Source: Prosthecobacter debontii (GTDB lineage: Bacteria; Verrucomicrobiota; Verrucomicrobiia; Verrucomicrobiales; Verrucomicrobiaceae). Taken from it: DNA of 36,913 nucleotides. The stretch covers positions 1-36,913 of the forward strand of contig CAMBPV010000021.1 in assembly GCA_945869695.1 (NCBI GenBank). Direction: 5' to 3'. A program made the position numbers and the translations under genes. Positions 26,205 through 36,091 of this stretch are shown in pieces. Within the stretch, counting starts at the first letter, position 1; each line of letters opens with the position of its first letter. The notes beneath the pieces were generated by a model. The model saw nothing but the letters and a program-made list of their open reading frames with translations, was not told the origin of the DNA and ran no database searches.

Positions 26205-27242
26205 TCACTTCGCACCCTGAAGACGCTCGTAAAGCTTCCTCATCCGAGCTGCATCCCGACAGGCGATTGCCGTGTCTGCGAGTAATCTGGCCATTTCCAG
26301 TCGCGACACCTTGACACCAGCCGTCAGCGTTTCCCACGATGCCGCTCGAAGCAATGCGGCAGTCCTGACTCCGATCAGCAGAGGGAGAGCTGTCGCGTAT
26401 CTCAATTTACCATCAGCGATCTCACTCACGTATTCCAGCCCGTGGGCCAAAGACTCTTCACACTGGATCAACCACTTAGACCTCAAAGGATCCAGGACTT
26501 TGGGAGAGAGTCGAACATCCACCAGACTGCGTCCCAGTCCCGCGATTTCTGTTTCGGGCAGGTAACAACGTCCAGCAGCTAGATCTTCAGGCAGATCGCG
26601 CAAGATATTGATGAGTTGAAGCCCCTTGCCATACCGAATTCCATTCTCAATCAGTCGATCCGCATTTGCGCCCGGGTCGAACGCCTTTGGCACATCGGAA
26701 AGGCAAAGGCGCGTCCAGAACTCTCCCACGCAACCTGCCACCAGCCAGGTGTAGTCATCCAGCTCATCAGGAGTCCCGAGGGCGCGCAGTCTTCCATCGT
26801 CAGGGAATCGACGGATATCCTGCATTTGCCCTTCGATGATCCGCTCCAAAACGGCTCGGATCGCAGTCAGTTGCGCTGGATTGACCGCCCGGAGCCAAGC
26901 GATGGCCTCACGAAAGTGAGCCATGAGATGAGCTTCCGATTCGTCGGTTTGATGGGGACAAAAACGACCTTGAAACAAAATACCCAAGGACTTTTCTTCC
27001 TCTTCGTTGGCAGGGCCGAGTGCGAGATCGCGAAACCGGGTTAGGCATTGCAATCTCACGTCCGCAGAAACGGCCGCTGTATCCGCGATGGTGTCCGCCG
27101 TCCGGGCCAGCAAATAAGCCAGCGAGATAGGCTCACGGACCACTTTCGGCAGGGCCTTGAGTGTCAGATAGAAGGAGCGCGAGACAGATGCCAGCAACCG
27201 CCCACCCAGGGCGCGTTCATGACTGGATTCGTCACTCATCAT
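26205..27242 (-). CDS. Squalene/phytoene synthase family protein
   Basis: The family condenses two prenyl diphosphates head-to-head. This 345-residue protein carries the first Asp-rich motif DTIAD (Asp50-Asp54), the SRSFYLTLKALP lead that usually precedes it, and the second motif LRDLPEDLAAGRCYLP with its Asp/Glu pair, so it should be active. ARTADTIADT resembles squalene-synthase-type enzymes slightly more than phytoene synthases, but I cannot fix the product from this. No hopanoid or carotenoid gene (HpnD/E, desaturase or cyclase) is adjacent. Neighbours are the PHP gene 32 bases upstream and pyrF downstream. A second Met sits immediately after the first, so the start is either. Confidence 0.87.
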   Translation of the reverse strand: MMSDESSHERALGGRLLASVSRSFYLTLKALPKVVREPISLAYLLARTADTIADTAAVSADVRLQCLTRFRDLALGPANEEEEKSLGILFQGRFCPHQTDESEAHLMAHFREAIAWLRAVNPAQLTAIRAVLERIIEGQMQDIRRFPDDGRLRALGTPDELDDYTWLVAGCVGEFWTRLCLSDVPKAFDPGANADRLIENGIRYGKGLQLINILRDLPEDLAAGRCYLPETEIAGLGRSLVDVRLSPKVLDPLRSKWLIQCEESLAHGLEYVSEIADGKLRYATALPLLIGVRTAALLRAASWETLTAGVKVSRLEMARLLADTAIACRDAARMRKLYERLQGAK

Positions 27243-27274
27243 TTAACGGCACACCGGGACGTATTTCAAAAGCA

Positions 27275-28744
27275 TCAAATAGCCTTTGCCGCTTCATACT
27301 TCTTCAGGCTTTCCAAAACAGCGTCCAGCTTGAGAGCCTTGCGTTTCCGCCATTCAAAGTAGTTCACTTCCTTGTAACCGGCAGCTTTAGCATTCTCCAA
27401 TGCCTGAATGAAATGCTCCCCGACGCGCGCAGAGCGATGAGCGTCTGATCCGATCACCAAAGGGATTCCCCGCTCGGCCATCATGCCTAAAAACTCATTT
27501 CCGGGATTCATCTCATGGTAGCTTTTATTGAGGCCGGAAGTGTTAAGCTCCATGGCCACTCCCGTGGCAGCGATCCGATCCAAGCATCTGGACACATGCT
27601 CTTTCAGAATAGGGAAGCACCATGAATCCGGATGATAATTTTTCACCAAATCGGGATGACCGAGGCAGTCGTAAAGCCCGCTCTCCGCGGAGTCTGCGAG
27701 GTGGTTAAAATAGGTCCGACGGAATCCTTCGATCGTTCCGTTTTCAAACTTGCCAAGGTATTCCTTGGACTGCCAGTGCACAGATCCCAATATGAAATGG
27801 AAGTCGGCCCGCTGATGCAATTCCTCAATGTACTTCTCGTAGCCCGGGTAGTACTCACTCTCGAGCCCCAGCCACACATCGAGCTTGCCTTTGAACTTCT
27901 GCGTCGCCTTCCCAACCATCGCGACATAGGCATCAAACTCAGCCTCATCCATGCGGACGGTCGGCCAGAATGCATTGGGCATCGGACAGTGACAAGTGAA
28001 GATAATCCCGCGCAAACCGGCACGTAGGCCTTGCTCAGCGTATTCCTCAGGCTCTCCAAAGGCGTGCTTGCACAATGGGGTATGCATGTGGGAGTCATAA
28101 AAAATGGCACCTCCATCTTTCACGGTTGATCCCGTCTTCAAAGGGGCGTCACGCCGGATCGGAGGGACCGTCGGACGAACGGGTGACTCGTAGGCAACGG
28201 AGACTTTGCCGGTTGTTTTCAAGGCCACTTTCTTGGGCAACTCGACCACTTCCTCCGTGATCGCAGCCACAGGCTCAGGAGCGGGAGGGGGCACCTTGTT
28301 CACGATCTCCTTCACGGGAGCCACCTTGGCGACTTTGACTTCTTTCACAGTGACCAGTTTTTTCACCTTTGCCACGACCTTGGGCTTCACAGCTGCTGGC
28401 TTGGCCTTGGGTTTAACTTTTGACGAGCCAGCCCTGGATACCTTAGGGGCCGACTTTCGAAGAGCGGGCTTGCTCTGGGAGCCTTTTCCCGATTTCGCCG
28501 GCGCCTTCCTGGCGGGCACTCGTTTTATGGCGGCTGCCTTTTTCACTGTCCCCTTGGTGGCGAACTTCTTTTTCGAAATGACTTTCTTCACGGTCACCTT
28601 TTTCGGAGCGCTTTTGGCAATCGGTTTTGCTTCCGATCCGGCCTTGGTTTTTACCTTGATGGGCTTCTTGGCCTTTGGCGGCGTTTTGGCAGCCTTGGCG
28701 GGTTTCTTTACGATTTTGGCCTTGGCCTTAGTTTTCTTACTCAC
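27275..28744 (-). CDS. PHP-family phosphoesterase with long histone-like Lys/Ala/Pro N-terminal tail
   Basis: The 489-residue protein is an unusual two-part fusion. Residues 1 to about 165 are dominated by Lys, Ala, Pro and Val in AKAK/KKPAKA-like runs and have no predicted fold. A linker follows (165-205), and residues about 210-489 form a PHP domain: DSHMHTPLCKHAFG (Asp217, His219, His221), FTCHCPMP, LGLESEYYPGYE, FILGSVHWQ and VIGSDAHRSARVGEH are the metal-binding motifs of histidinol-phosphatase-like PHP enzymes. The substrate could be histidinol phosphate or another phosphoester. Translation starts at GTG, preceded by AAAGGAG at the right distance, one of the few clear Shine-Dalgarno sites here. 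The gap to the preceding gene is three bases. Confidence 0.85.
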   Translation of the reverse strand: MSKKTKAKAKIVKKPAKAAKTPPKAKKPIKVKTKAGSEAKPIAKSAPKKVTVKKVISKKKFATKGTVKKAAAIKRVPARKAPAKSGKGSQSKPALRKSAPKVSRAGSSKVKPKAKPAAVKPKVVAKVKKLVTVKEVKVAKVAPVKEIVNKVPPPAPEPVAAITEEVVELPKKVALKTTGKVSVAYESPVRPTVPPIRRDAPLKTGSTVKDGGAIFYDSHMHTPLCKHAFGEPEEYAEQGLRAGLRGIIFTCHCPMPNAFWPTVRMDEAEFDAYVAMVGKATQKFKGKLDVWLGLESEYYPGYEKYIEELHQRADFHFILGSVHWQSKEYLGKFENGTIEGFRRTYFNHLADSAESGLYDCLGHPDLVKNYHPDSWCFPILKEHVSRCLDRIAATGVAMELNTSGLNKSYHEMNPGNEFLGMMAERGIPLVIGSDAHRSARVGEHFIQALENAKAAGYKEVNYFEWRKRKALKLDAVLESLKKYEAAKAI

Positions 28745-28747
28745 GTG

Positions 28748-29761
28748 CTAGCTCCTTTTGTTTTGCAGAATCAGCCACCCTTTGCCTTCGACTCCAGCGA
28801 TCCGAACGGCCTTGCCATCTCCCCCGGTTCCAGGGTAACAAAGCCGCAGGGTTAATGGCACATCTTTCCATTTTCCCATTTTGAGTTGTTCGATGAGTCC
28901 GGCATTGCGCGGATCCTCACGATCCAGCGTGGCATACACTTTACCCTCCGCAGCCGGGTGCTTAATTTCGATCATGTCCACCCCCGCATCGACATCACCC
29001 GTCTCCATCGCTTCGGCTTTTGTGGCGATCACGCGAAACAAAGTGGGCTGCACAGGTTTTACCTTGAGAAACTCCCTCCAATCGAGCTCTCCATATCTAA
29101 CGTAACTCTCCCAGTCGACCAAGACCCCCCCGTTTTCAGTCTCTTCCACGATCAAGCTGGCCCGCTCGCCATCTTGAAAAGAGGCCTGCACGTAACCGAG
29201 CCGATACCCCTTTTCATCCACGGTGCGCGTCCACCCGAGTTCTTGCCATTTGAATTTGGGCATCGGATTCCGGGTATAAAAATCCACCATCAATGCCCTC
29301 ACCCGATTCGCATCCCGAACATAAGGCAGCTTTCCAGAGACGGTTTCTGCCTCAAAGAACTTCCTCACCGCGGCCTCGATCAGGGGCCTCTTTTCCTCCA
29401 AATTGGTGATTCCACTCACCAAGGGAGTCGCCAAAGGCACACCCCCAGGAGAGGTTTCGGCACCCACCCTTTCCCCCGTTTTGGTGAACACCTCGGGTGC
29501 CGGCGCAACATCCCGTGACATCAGGGCGGGCAGGCTCTCCTTGTTACCCGACCAGGTGCTGCGATCGACATCCTCCCCATAATCCTGCAAATAGGCAAGT
29601 TCACTGCTGCCGGGCCGCATCAGCCTCTCGGCCGCCACATAAAAAACAGCGGCCACGATGGTCACGAGAGCAGAGCAACCAATCAACTTCGCAAGCGAAT
29701 TGAGGAGCTGGTCCGTCCGTCTCCGGCGGCTAATTTTGGCTCTTTCTGGGGTGACTGGCAT
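28748..29761 (-). CDS. Single-pass membrane protein of unknown function, translated just after a tRNA
   Basis: I do not recognise the family. The 337-residue protein has a basic N-terminus (RRRRTDQ) and a membrane helix at about residues 25-47 (LIGCSALVTIVAAVFYVAA). A long extracytoplasmic-looking domain follows, with mixed beta character (LIVEETENGGVLVDWESYVRYG, KVYATLDREDP, VPLTLRLCYPG). The ATG at 29761 is preceded by GGAGAG, and the mature tRNA-Thr ends 11 bases before it on the same strand. The next gene (PHP) begins three bases after its stop. The pair therefore probably belongs to a tRNA-led transcript. Confidence 0.75.
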   Translation of the reverse strand: MPVTPERAKISRRRRTDQLLNSLAKLIGCSALVTIVAAVFYVAAERLMRPGSSELAYLQDYGEDVDRSTWSGNKESLPALMSRDVAPAPEVFTKTGERVGAETSPGGVPLATPLVSGITNLEEKRPLIEAAVRKFFEAETVSGKLPYVRDANRVRALMVDFYTRNPMPKFKWQELGWTRTVDEKGYRLGYVQASFQDGERASLIVEETENGGVLVDWESYVRYGELDWREFLKVKPVQPTLFRVIATKAEAMETGDVDAGVDMIEIKHPAAEGKVYATLDREDPRNAGLIEQLKMGKWKDVPLTLRLCYPGTGGDGKAVRIAGVEGKGWLILQNKRS

Positions 29762-29772
29762 TGCTCTCCGAA

Positions 29773-29847
29773 TGGAGCCGAAGGCGGGAATTGAACCCGC
29801 GACCCACGCATTACGAATGCGTTGCTCTACCCCTGAGCTACTTCGGC
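29773..29847 (-). tRNA. tRNA-Thr (anticodon CGT)
   Basis: Reading the minus strand, a full cloverleaf is seen. The acceptor stem GCCGAAG/CTTCGGC is perfect, the D arm is GCTC/GAGC, and the anticodon arm is ACGCA-TTCGTAA-TGCGT with anticodon CGT (codon ACG). The T arm is GCGGG-TTCAATT-CCCGC. The discriminator is T, and CCA is encoded (29775-29773). A promoter with a perfect TATAAT lies just upstream. Confidence 0.97.
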
Positions 29848-29873
29848 TGGAGTTCGTGGGTAACTAGGCCAAC

Positions 29874-29901
29874 ATTATAGTGGCCGGATTTGCGTTGTCA
29901 T
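29874..29901 (-). promoter_or_regulatory. Strong sigma-70-type promoter for tRNA-Thr and downstream genes
   Basis: On the minus strand, ATGACA (29901-29896, 5/6 to TTGACA), a 16-base spacer and TATAAT (29879-29874, 6/6) are followed by a predicted start near 29867, about 20 bases before the tRNA. This is by far the best promoter match in the window. It probably drives the tRNA and, by read-through, the genes at 28748 onward. Confidence 0.82.
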
Positions 29902-30029
29902 ACGCTTTCTTCATTGTTTAGAAGTTTTATAGGATTAGGGCTCGCTTCAGTTTCCGGTAATGATTCAGATTCTGGAGTTTTCGACACTTTCCGATCCCTC
30001 CTTAACTTAAGATAACAGGCTAAGAACAC

Positions 30030-30752
30030 ATGTCTAAACCAACCGCATCCATGCCGCAGAAGTCTCGGGTCATTTTCATCGATGCTGCCGGAACCCTGAT
30101 CAAAGTCCGTGACCCGGTAGGCGACACTTACGCCCGTGCCGCCGCCACCCATGGGCTCCAAATCGATCCGGACATGCTTGATTCAGCCTTTCGGTCTGCT
30201 TGGAGGAGCCTTCCACCCCCTCAGCACGAGGGAACTCCCTCGCCTGATGACGATAAGGGATGGTGGCGGGAACTGGTCGGTCGGTGCTTCGAGATGGCCC
30301 TCGGCGATCCCTTGCCCGAAGGGCGACTCCAACCCCTCTTTGAGGATCTCTACGCCTCCTTTGCCGCGCCCGAGGCCTGGCAGGTTTTCCCCGATGTCGT
30401 GCCGGCGCTCGAACTCCTCCGATCGCACTTTCGACTCTTCGTTCTCTCCAATTTCGACCGTCGATTGCATTCTATTTTGGCTGGCCACCAGTTGACGCCC
30501 TACTTTGATAAAATCATCATTTCCAGCGAGATCGGCGCCTCCAAACCCCATCCGGTTCTTTTTGCGACAGCTGCCCGAGTCGCCCAATGCGAGCCGGACA
30601 AATGCATCCACGTCGGAGATGATCTCGAGTGTGACTTCCGAGGCGCGCAGGCCGCTGGTTTTCAGGCTTTCCATTTGGATCGAAAAGCCACGACGCTCCT
30701 CGATATCGCCCGACGGATCACAGCGAGCGCCCCCCACGAAAGTGAGGTCTAA
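30030..30752 (+). CDS. HAD-superfamily hydrolase (REG-2/HDHD3-like) with altered motif I
   Basis: This 240-residue HAD-IA enzyme has motif I FIDAAGTLI (nucleophile Asp18), motif II LSNFDRR, motif III Lys in SEIGASKPHP, and motif IV VGDDLECDFRGAQAAG, with a helical cap between about residues 25 and 115. The acid/base position two residues after the nucleophile is Ala20 instead of Asp. DxxGT variants are seen in the REG-2/HDHD3-like subfamily and in phosphonatase-type HADs, so standard phosphatase activity is uncertain. The gene is divergent from the tRNA unit. The downstream DUF1501 gene starts 99 bases after its stop, and a shared operon is possible but not shown. Confidence 0.86.
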   Translation: MSKPTASMPQKSRVIFIDAAGTLIKVRDPVGDTYARAAATHGLQIDPDMLDSAFRSAWRSLPPPQHEGTPSPDDDKGWWRELVGRCFEMALGDPLPEGRLQPLFEDLYASFAAPEAWQVFPDVVPALELLRSHFRLFVLSNFDRRLHSILAGHQLTPYFDKIIISSEIGASKPHPVLFATAARVAQCEPDKCIHVGDDLECDFRGAQAAGFQAFHLDRKATTLLDIARRITASAPHESEV

Positions 30753-30851
30753 AGCCGCGTGAAAACCGGATCCCGAGACGTTTCTTAGAGTAGTCTCGGC
30801 TGACCCCACCTCTTGACGACGATCCTTTGAAAAACCAAACTCCACCGAAAC

Positions 30852-32117
30852 ATGAACCGCCGCACCTTCCTCACCCAAGCCGCAGCCCTCGGCGCCTCTC
30901 CTTTATTCGCGAATAACACACCGGTTCACATTCCCAAAGGAAAGGCTGAGCACTGCATCTTCATCTGGCTAGGCGGGGGGATGGCGCAAATCGACACCTT
31001 TGACCCGAAGAAAGCGGGCGACAATCGGAGCAAGACCAAAACCGCTGGCTCGCTCTACAAAGCCATCGACACAGCAGTCCCCGGAGTACAGGTGACGGAG
31101 CATCTGAGCCAGACAGCCAAGGTCATGGAGCATGTGACCGTGATGCGCACCGTGAATCATCACGTCATTGATGAGCACGCTTTTGCGACCAACATCGTCC
31201 ACACCGGTCGCATGATCTCTGGCAACACCGTTTACCCGAGCATCGGTTCCATTATCTCTCATGAACGGGGTGCGGCAAACGACGAAGTGCCACCCTACAT
31301 CCTCATCGGTTACCCCAATGTCAGCCGGGGACCTGGCTTCCTCGGCGCCAAAGCAGGCTATGTCTACCTAACCGACACCGACACCGGACCCGCTGGATTT
31401 ACTCGACCCGATTTTGTGGATGAGAAGCGAGCTGCTGCCCGAGAGCAATTGCTCCGCCCCCTCGCAAATCGTATCGCCAAAGACTCCTCCATCGCTGACT
31501 ACAAGGCGTCACAGGAGCAGGCTCTCCATCTTTCGGGCCCTAAATTCATGCGGCACTTCAATCTCAAAGAAGAGCCTGCCTCGCTGCGGAACGAGTACGG
31601 AGGCGAGTTCGGCCAGCGTTGCCTTCTCTCCCGACGCCTGGTTCAGGCGGGGGTGCGGTTTGTCGAGGTATCGCACAATCTGAACTTCATGAACGGCACG
31701 GGTTGGGACATTCACAACGAAGGCTACGCCAACCAACACCTGCTCATCCAAGAACTGGACACGGCAGTTTCCGCCCTCATTCGTGATCTCAAAAACCAAA
31801 AGATGCTCGATCAAACCTTGATCGTTATCGGCACCGAGTTTGGTCGCCCACCCGAATTTGACGGGCGCGGGGGAAGAGGACATCAAGGCGCCACCTTCTC
31901 GATGGTTCTTGCAGGCGGCGGATTGAAACATTGCGGAGCTTATGGCACCACGGATGAACTCTCAAAGAAGCCCGTTGAAAACCCCGTTCCCCTCGTGGAT
32001 TTCCACGCCACGATCCATGCCGCCATGGGGATCGATCCCACCAAGGAACTGATGGATGCATCTCGTCCCGTCCCCATTACGGACGGAGGCAAGCCCGTAG
32101 CCGCGCTCTTCGCCTGA
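30852..32117 (+). CDS. DUF1501 secreted protein (no adjacent PSCyt1 partner)
   Basis: This 421-residue DUF1501 protein starts with a twin-arginine-type signal ([19 protein letters not shown]). [66 protein letters not shown] with GRGHQGATF, and ALFA at the C-terminus match the family. It differs from the DUF1501 at 15236 in having no DUF1549/DUF1553 gene beside it on this strand. Enzymatic activity is unknown. The fold is that of alkaline phosphatases and sulfatases. Its stop codon directly abuts the stop codon of the convergent sulfatase gene (TGATCA), leaving no room for a terminator. Confidence 0.92.
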   Translation: MNRRTFLTQAAALGASPLFANNTPVHIPKGKAEHCIFIWLGGGMAQIDTFDPKKAGDNRSKTKTAGSLYKAIDTAVPGVQVTEHLSQTAKVMEHVTVMRTVNHHVIDEHAFATNIVHTGRMISGNTVYPSIGSIISHERGAANDEVPPYILIGYPNVSRGPGFLGAKAGYVYLTDTDTGPAGFTRPDFVDEKRAAAREQLLRPLANRIAKDSSIADYKASQEQALHLSGPKFMRHFNLKEEPASLRNEYGGEFGQRCLLSRRLVQAGVRFVEVSHNLNFMNGTGWDIHNEGYANQHLLIQELDTAVSALIRDLKNQKMLDQTLIVIGTEFGRPPEFDGRGGRGHQGATFSMVLAGGGLKHCGAYGTTDELSKKPVENPVPLVDFHATIHAAMGIDPTKELMDASRPVPITDGGKPVAALFA

Positions 32118-33629
<1,512 letters not shown>

Positions 33630-33746
33630 AAGAGCTTGAGCAGGACGTAAACGGCCAGACACTTCGATTGTATCGCCTTTCATTATACGACCTGACTGAA
33701 AGTTTGCTTGGAAAGCCAAGGCTAAACAACACACTCCCCACTGAAC

Positions 33747-34076
33747 ATGAAAACCATCCAAGTTTACGACCCACCCATGTGCTGCTCGACCGGCATCTGC
33801 GGTCCGGACATTGATCCTGATCTCGTCAACTTCGCCGCGATGCTTTCGCAACTGGGCACCCACGACGTGAAGGTGGAGCGCTTCAATCTCGGGCAGCAGC
33901 CGATGGCCTTCGTGCAGAACTCCGCGGTCAAAGCCCTTCTCGACAAAGAGGGATTAGAAGTGTTGCCTCTGATTTTTTGGGATGGTGAGGTGCATCTCAA
34001 AGGTCGCTATCCCACCCACGAGGAGCGCCCGGCTTGGTTCATTGCCGCGCTCGCGCATGAGGGCGTCGCATCATGA
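33747..34076 (+). CDS. arsD: ArsD arsenic metallochaperone, tail-less form
   Basis: ArsD binds arsenite and hands it to the ArsA ATPase; it also acts as a weak operon repressor in classical systems. The 109-residue protein has the essential As(III) site Cys12, Cys13, Cys18 in YDPPMCCSTGICG, plus VERFNLGQQPMAFVQN and GLEVLPLIFWDGEVHLKGRYP, which match the known family closely. The plasmid R773 ArsD (about 120 residues, from memory) ends with two further cysteine pairs. This protein stops before that region (AHEGVAS) and has none. The gene overlaps arsA by four bases (ATGA). No arsR lies upstream, so regulation is unclear. Confidence 0.95.
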   Translation: MKTIQVYDPPMCCSTGICGPDIDPDLVNFAAMLSQLGTHDVKVERFNLGQQPMAFVQNSAVKALLDKEGLEVLPLIFWDGEVHLKGRYPTHEERPAWFIAALAHEGVAS

Positions 34077-35875
34077 AGCTGCCGCTCTACCGACCCGATG
34101 CCGCCTCATCCAGCCGTTTCCTTTTTTTCACGGGCAAGGGCGGCGTGGGAAAGACCTCACTCTCTTGTGCCACCGCGTTGAAGCTCGTGGATGCCGGGAA
34201 ACGAGTGCTCTTGATCAGCACCGACCCGGCCTCGAATTTGGATGAAGTGCTCGGCACCCAGCTCACCAATCATCCGACACCCATCGCAGGATCACCGGGT
34301 TTGGAAGCGCTGAACATCAATCCGGTCGAAGCGGCAGCCGCCTACCGCGAGCGATTGATCGGACCCATGCGTGGACTGCTGCCTGAAGCGGCGCTGCGAA
34401 GCATGGAAGAGCAACTCTCAGGCTCATGCACCGTCGAGATCGCCGCTTTTGATGAGTTCTCAGGTTTCATCGGAAATCCAGAGGCCTCGAAGGATTACGA
34501 TCACATCCTTTTCGACACCGCACCCACGGGTCACACCTTGCGCCTGATGAGCCTCGCCAAGGCCTGGGACCAATTTCTCGACAACAACACGAGCGGCACC
34601 TCTTGTTTGGGGCCACTGGCCGGACTGGCAAAGCAGCGGGCTGTCTACGAAGCCACGGTCAACACACTGGCAGATTCCAAAGCGACAACACTCATCCTAG
34701 TGAGCCGGCCTCAGGGTGCCGCCCTGCGCGAGGCCGAGCGCACCTCCCGCGAACTCCGCGCCATTGGCGTGGGCAATCAATGCTTGGTCATCAACGGCAC
34801 CTTTGAAACCCTCTGCCCGGAAGATGTCACCGCACAAGCCCTGCAACAGCGCGGAGCGGCGGCCCTTCAGGCTTCGAGTGATTTCATCGGCTCCACGCCC
34901 ACTTATATCATTCCACTCCGGCCCATCAATATTTTGGGCATCGAAGGGCTTCGGGTCTTGTTGAGTGAAGATTCATCCGAGGCCAGAGCACAAGCGGATG
35001 AGACGGGCTGGACTCCTCCTCGTTTGGAAAGTCTCGAAGACCTCGTGGCAGACATCGAGCAGCAGGGCCATGGCGTCATCATGACCATGGGTAAAGGTGG
35101 CGTGGGTAAAACAACGGTCGCCGCAGCCATTGCCGTCATGCTCGCGCGACGCGGACACGCCGTTCATCTCAGCACCACAGATCCCGCTGCACACGTGGCA
35201 CAGACGCTGCATGGTCAGGTGCCCGGTTTGACACTCAGCAGGATCGATCCCGCCAGCGAGACCGCCGCTTACACCGCTGAGGTCATGGGAAGACAAGGAG
35301 CACAGATGGATGAGGCCGGCCGCGCACTTCTTGAGGAAGATCTGCGTTCACCCTGCACGGAAGAGATCGCCGTTTTTCGCGCCTTTGCCCGCGAGGTCGG
35401 ACAGGGAAAAGAGCGCTTTGTCGTCCTCGACACAGCCCCCACCGGTCACACGCTGCTCTTGCTCGATGCCAGCGAGGCCTATCAGCGAGAGCTCGAGCGC
35501 CAGGCCCGCAGCACGCAGCCTGAAGAAGTCCTGAAACTCTTGGAGCGACTGCGTGATCCCGCTTTCACCCACATCCTCCTCGTCGCCCTTCCCGAGGCAA
35601 CACCCGTGCATGAAGCAGCCGCCTTGCAGGAAGACCTTCGACGTGCGCACATCGAGCCCTTTGCCTGGGTCATCAATCAAAGCTTGCTCAACAGCGGCTC
35701 GTGCGATCCCCTGTTGAAACGCCGCGAAGCATCGGAGCATCGATACCTACTCGAAGTGGTTGAGAAACACGCAAGGCGCACCGCTTGGTTGCCATGGCAG
35801 CCTGAAGAACCTATCGGCCCGGACGCCCTTGCCTCTCTGGCCAATGCCCACATTTTAACCCCCATTCCCACATGA
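34073..35875 (+). CDS. arsA: ArsA arsenite-stimulated ATPase (two-domain)
   Basis: ArsA energises arsenite extrusion through ArsB-type pumps. The 600-residue protein is the duplicated form. The N-half P-loop is GKGGVGKTS (residues 21-29), and the C-half P-loop GKGGVGKTT is near residue 340. The metalloid-site cysteines are present at the expected places: Cys119 in LSGSCTVEIAAFDEF, Cys178 in TSCLGPLAGL and Cys428 in LRSPCTEEIAVF. Signal-transduction motifs DTAPTGHTLRL and DTAPTGHTLLL are in both halves. It is flanked by four-base overlaps on both sides (arsD upstream, the small Cys-tailed gene downstream). The matching membrane pump (ArsB or Acr3) is not in the window and would be expected beyond the right edge. 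Confidence 0.97.
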   Translation: MKLPLYRPDAASSSRFLFFTGKGGVGKTSLSCATALKLVDAGKRVLLISTDPASNLDEVLGTQLTNHPTPIAGSPGLEALNINPVEAAAAYRERLIGPMRGLLPEAALRSMEEQLSGSCTVEIAAFDEFSGFIGNPEASKDYDHILFDTAPTGHTLRLMSLAKAWDQFLDNNTSGTSCLGPLAGLAKQRAVYEATVNTLADSKATTLILVSRPQGAALREAERTSRELRAIGVGNQCLVINGTFETLCPEDVTAQALQQRGAAALQASSDFIGSTPTYIIPLRPINILGIEGLRVLLSEDSSEARAQADETGWTPPRLESLEDLVADIEQQGHGVIMTMGKGGVGKTTVAAAIAVMLARRGHAVHLSTTDPAAHVAQTLHGQVPGLTLSRIDPASETAAYTAEVMGRQGAQMDEAGRALLEEDLRSPCTEEIAVFRAFAREVGQGKERFVVLDTAPTGHTLLLLDASEAYQRELERQARSTQPEEVLKLLERLRDPAFTHILLVALPEATPVHEAAALQEDLRRAHIEPFAWVINQSLLNSGSCDPLLKRREASEHRYLLEVVEKHARRTAWLPWQPEEPIGPDALASLANAHILTPIPT

Positions 35876-36072
35876 CCTACCTCTATGAAACCGTGCCCGT
35901 GCTGCCTGAAGACGAAATCGCCCACTACGAGATCGAGCAAAACGTGAATGACCTTCCGCTCACCCAACATCCAGAAACGGGAGAGATCATCCGCCGGGTC
36001 ATCCTCGGAGGCTGGGGAATGAGCTCCGGAAAAGCCAACTCTCCTTGCTGTGGACCAAACGGCTGCTGCTAG
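35872..36072 (+). CDS. Small FmdB-like protein with ArsD-type double-cysteine tail
   Basis: The 66-residue protein has two parts. Residues 1 to about 47 resemble a FmdB-family zinc ribbon (YLYETVPVLP, then YEIEQNVNDLPLTQHPETGE and RRVILGG), but the two CxxC pairs are gone, with the second seen as His-Pro-Glu-Thr, so zinc binding there is unlikely. Residues 48-66 are a flexible Gly/Ser stretch ending in CCGPNGCC (Cys59, Cys60, Cys65, Cys66). This ending resembles the C-terminal CC-x5-CC tail that, as I recall, ends classical ArsD but is absent from the ArsD here. The ATG overlaps the arsA stop by four bases (ATGA), so coupled translation is likely. An arsenite-carrier or storage role is inferred. 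Confidence 0.85.
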   Translation: MTYLYETVPVLPEDEIAHYEIEQNVNDLPLTQHPETGEIIRRVILGGWGMSSGKANSPCCGPNGCC

Positions 36073-36091
36073 CCACAACCCTCTCTCAGTT

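Noticed and set aside
33630-33746. Possible -35/-10 promoter and ArsR operator upstream of arsD
   Set aside because: TATACG is present, but the -35 match is weak and no convincing ArsR-type inverted repeat is visible.
33630-33863. Upstream extension of the sulfatase reading frame
   Set aside because: It would overlap arsD on the other strand, and a proper signal peptide begins at 33629.
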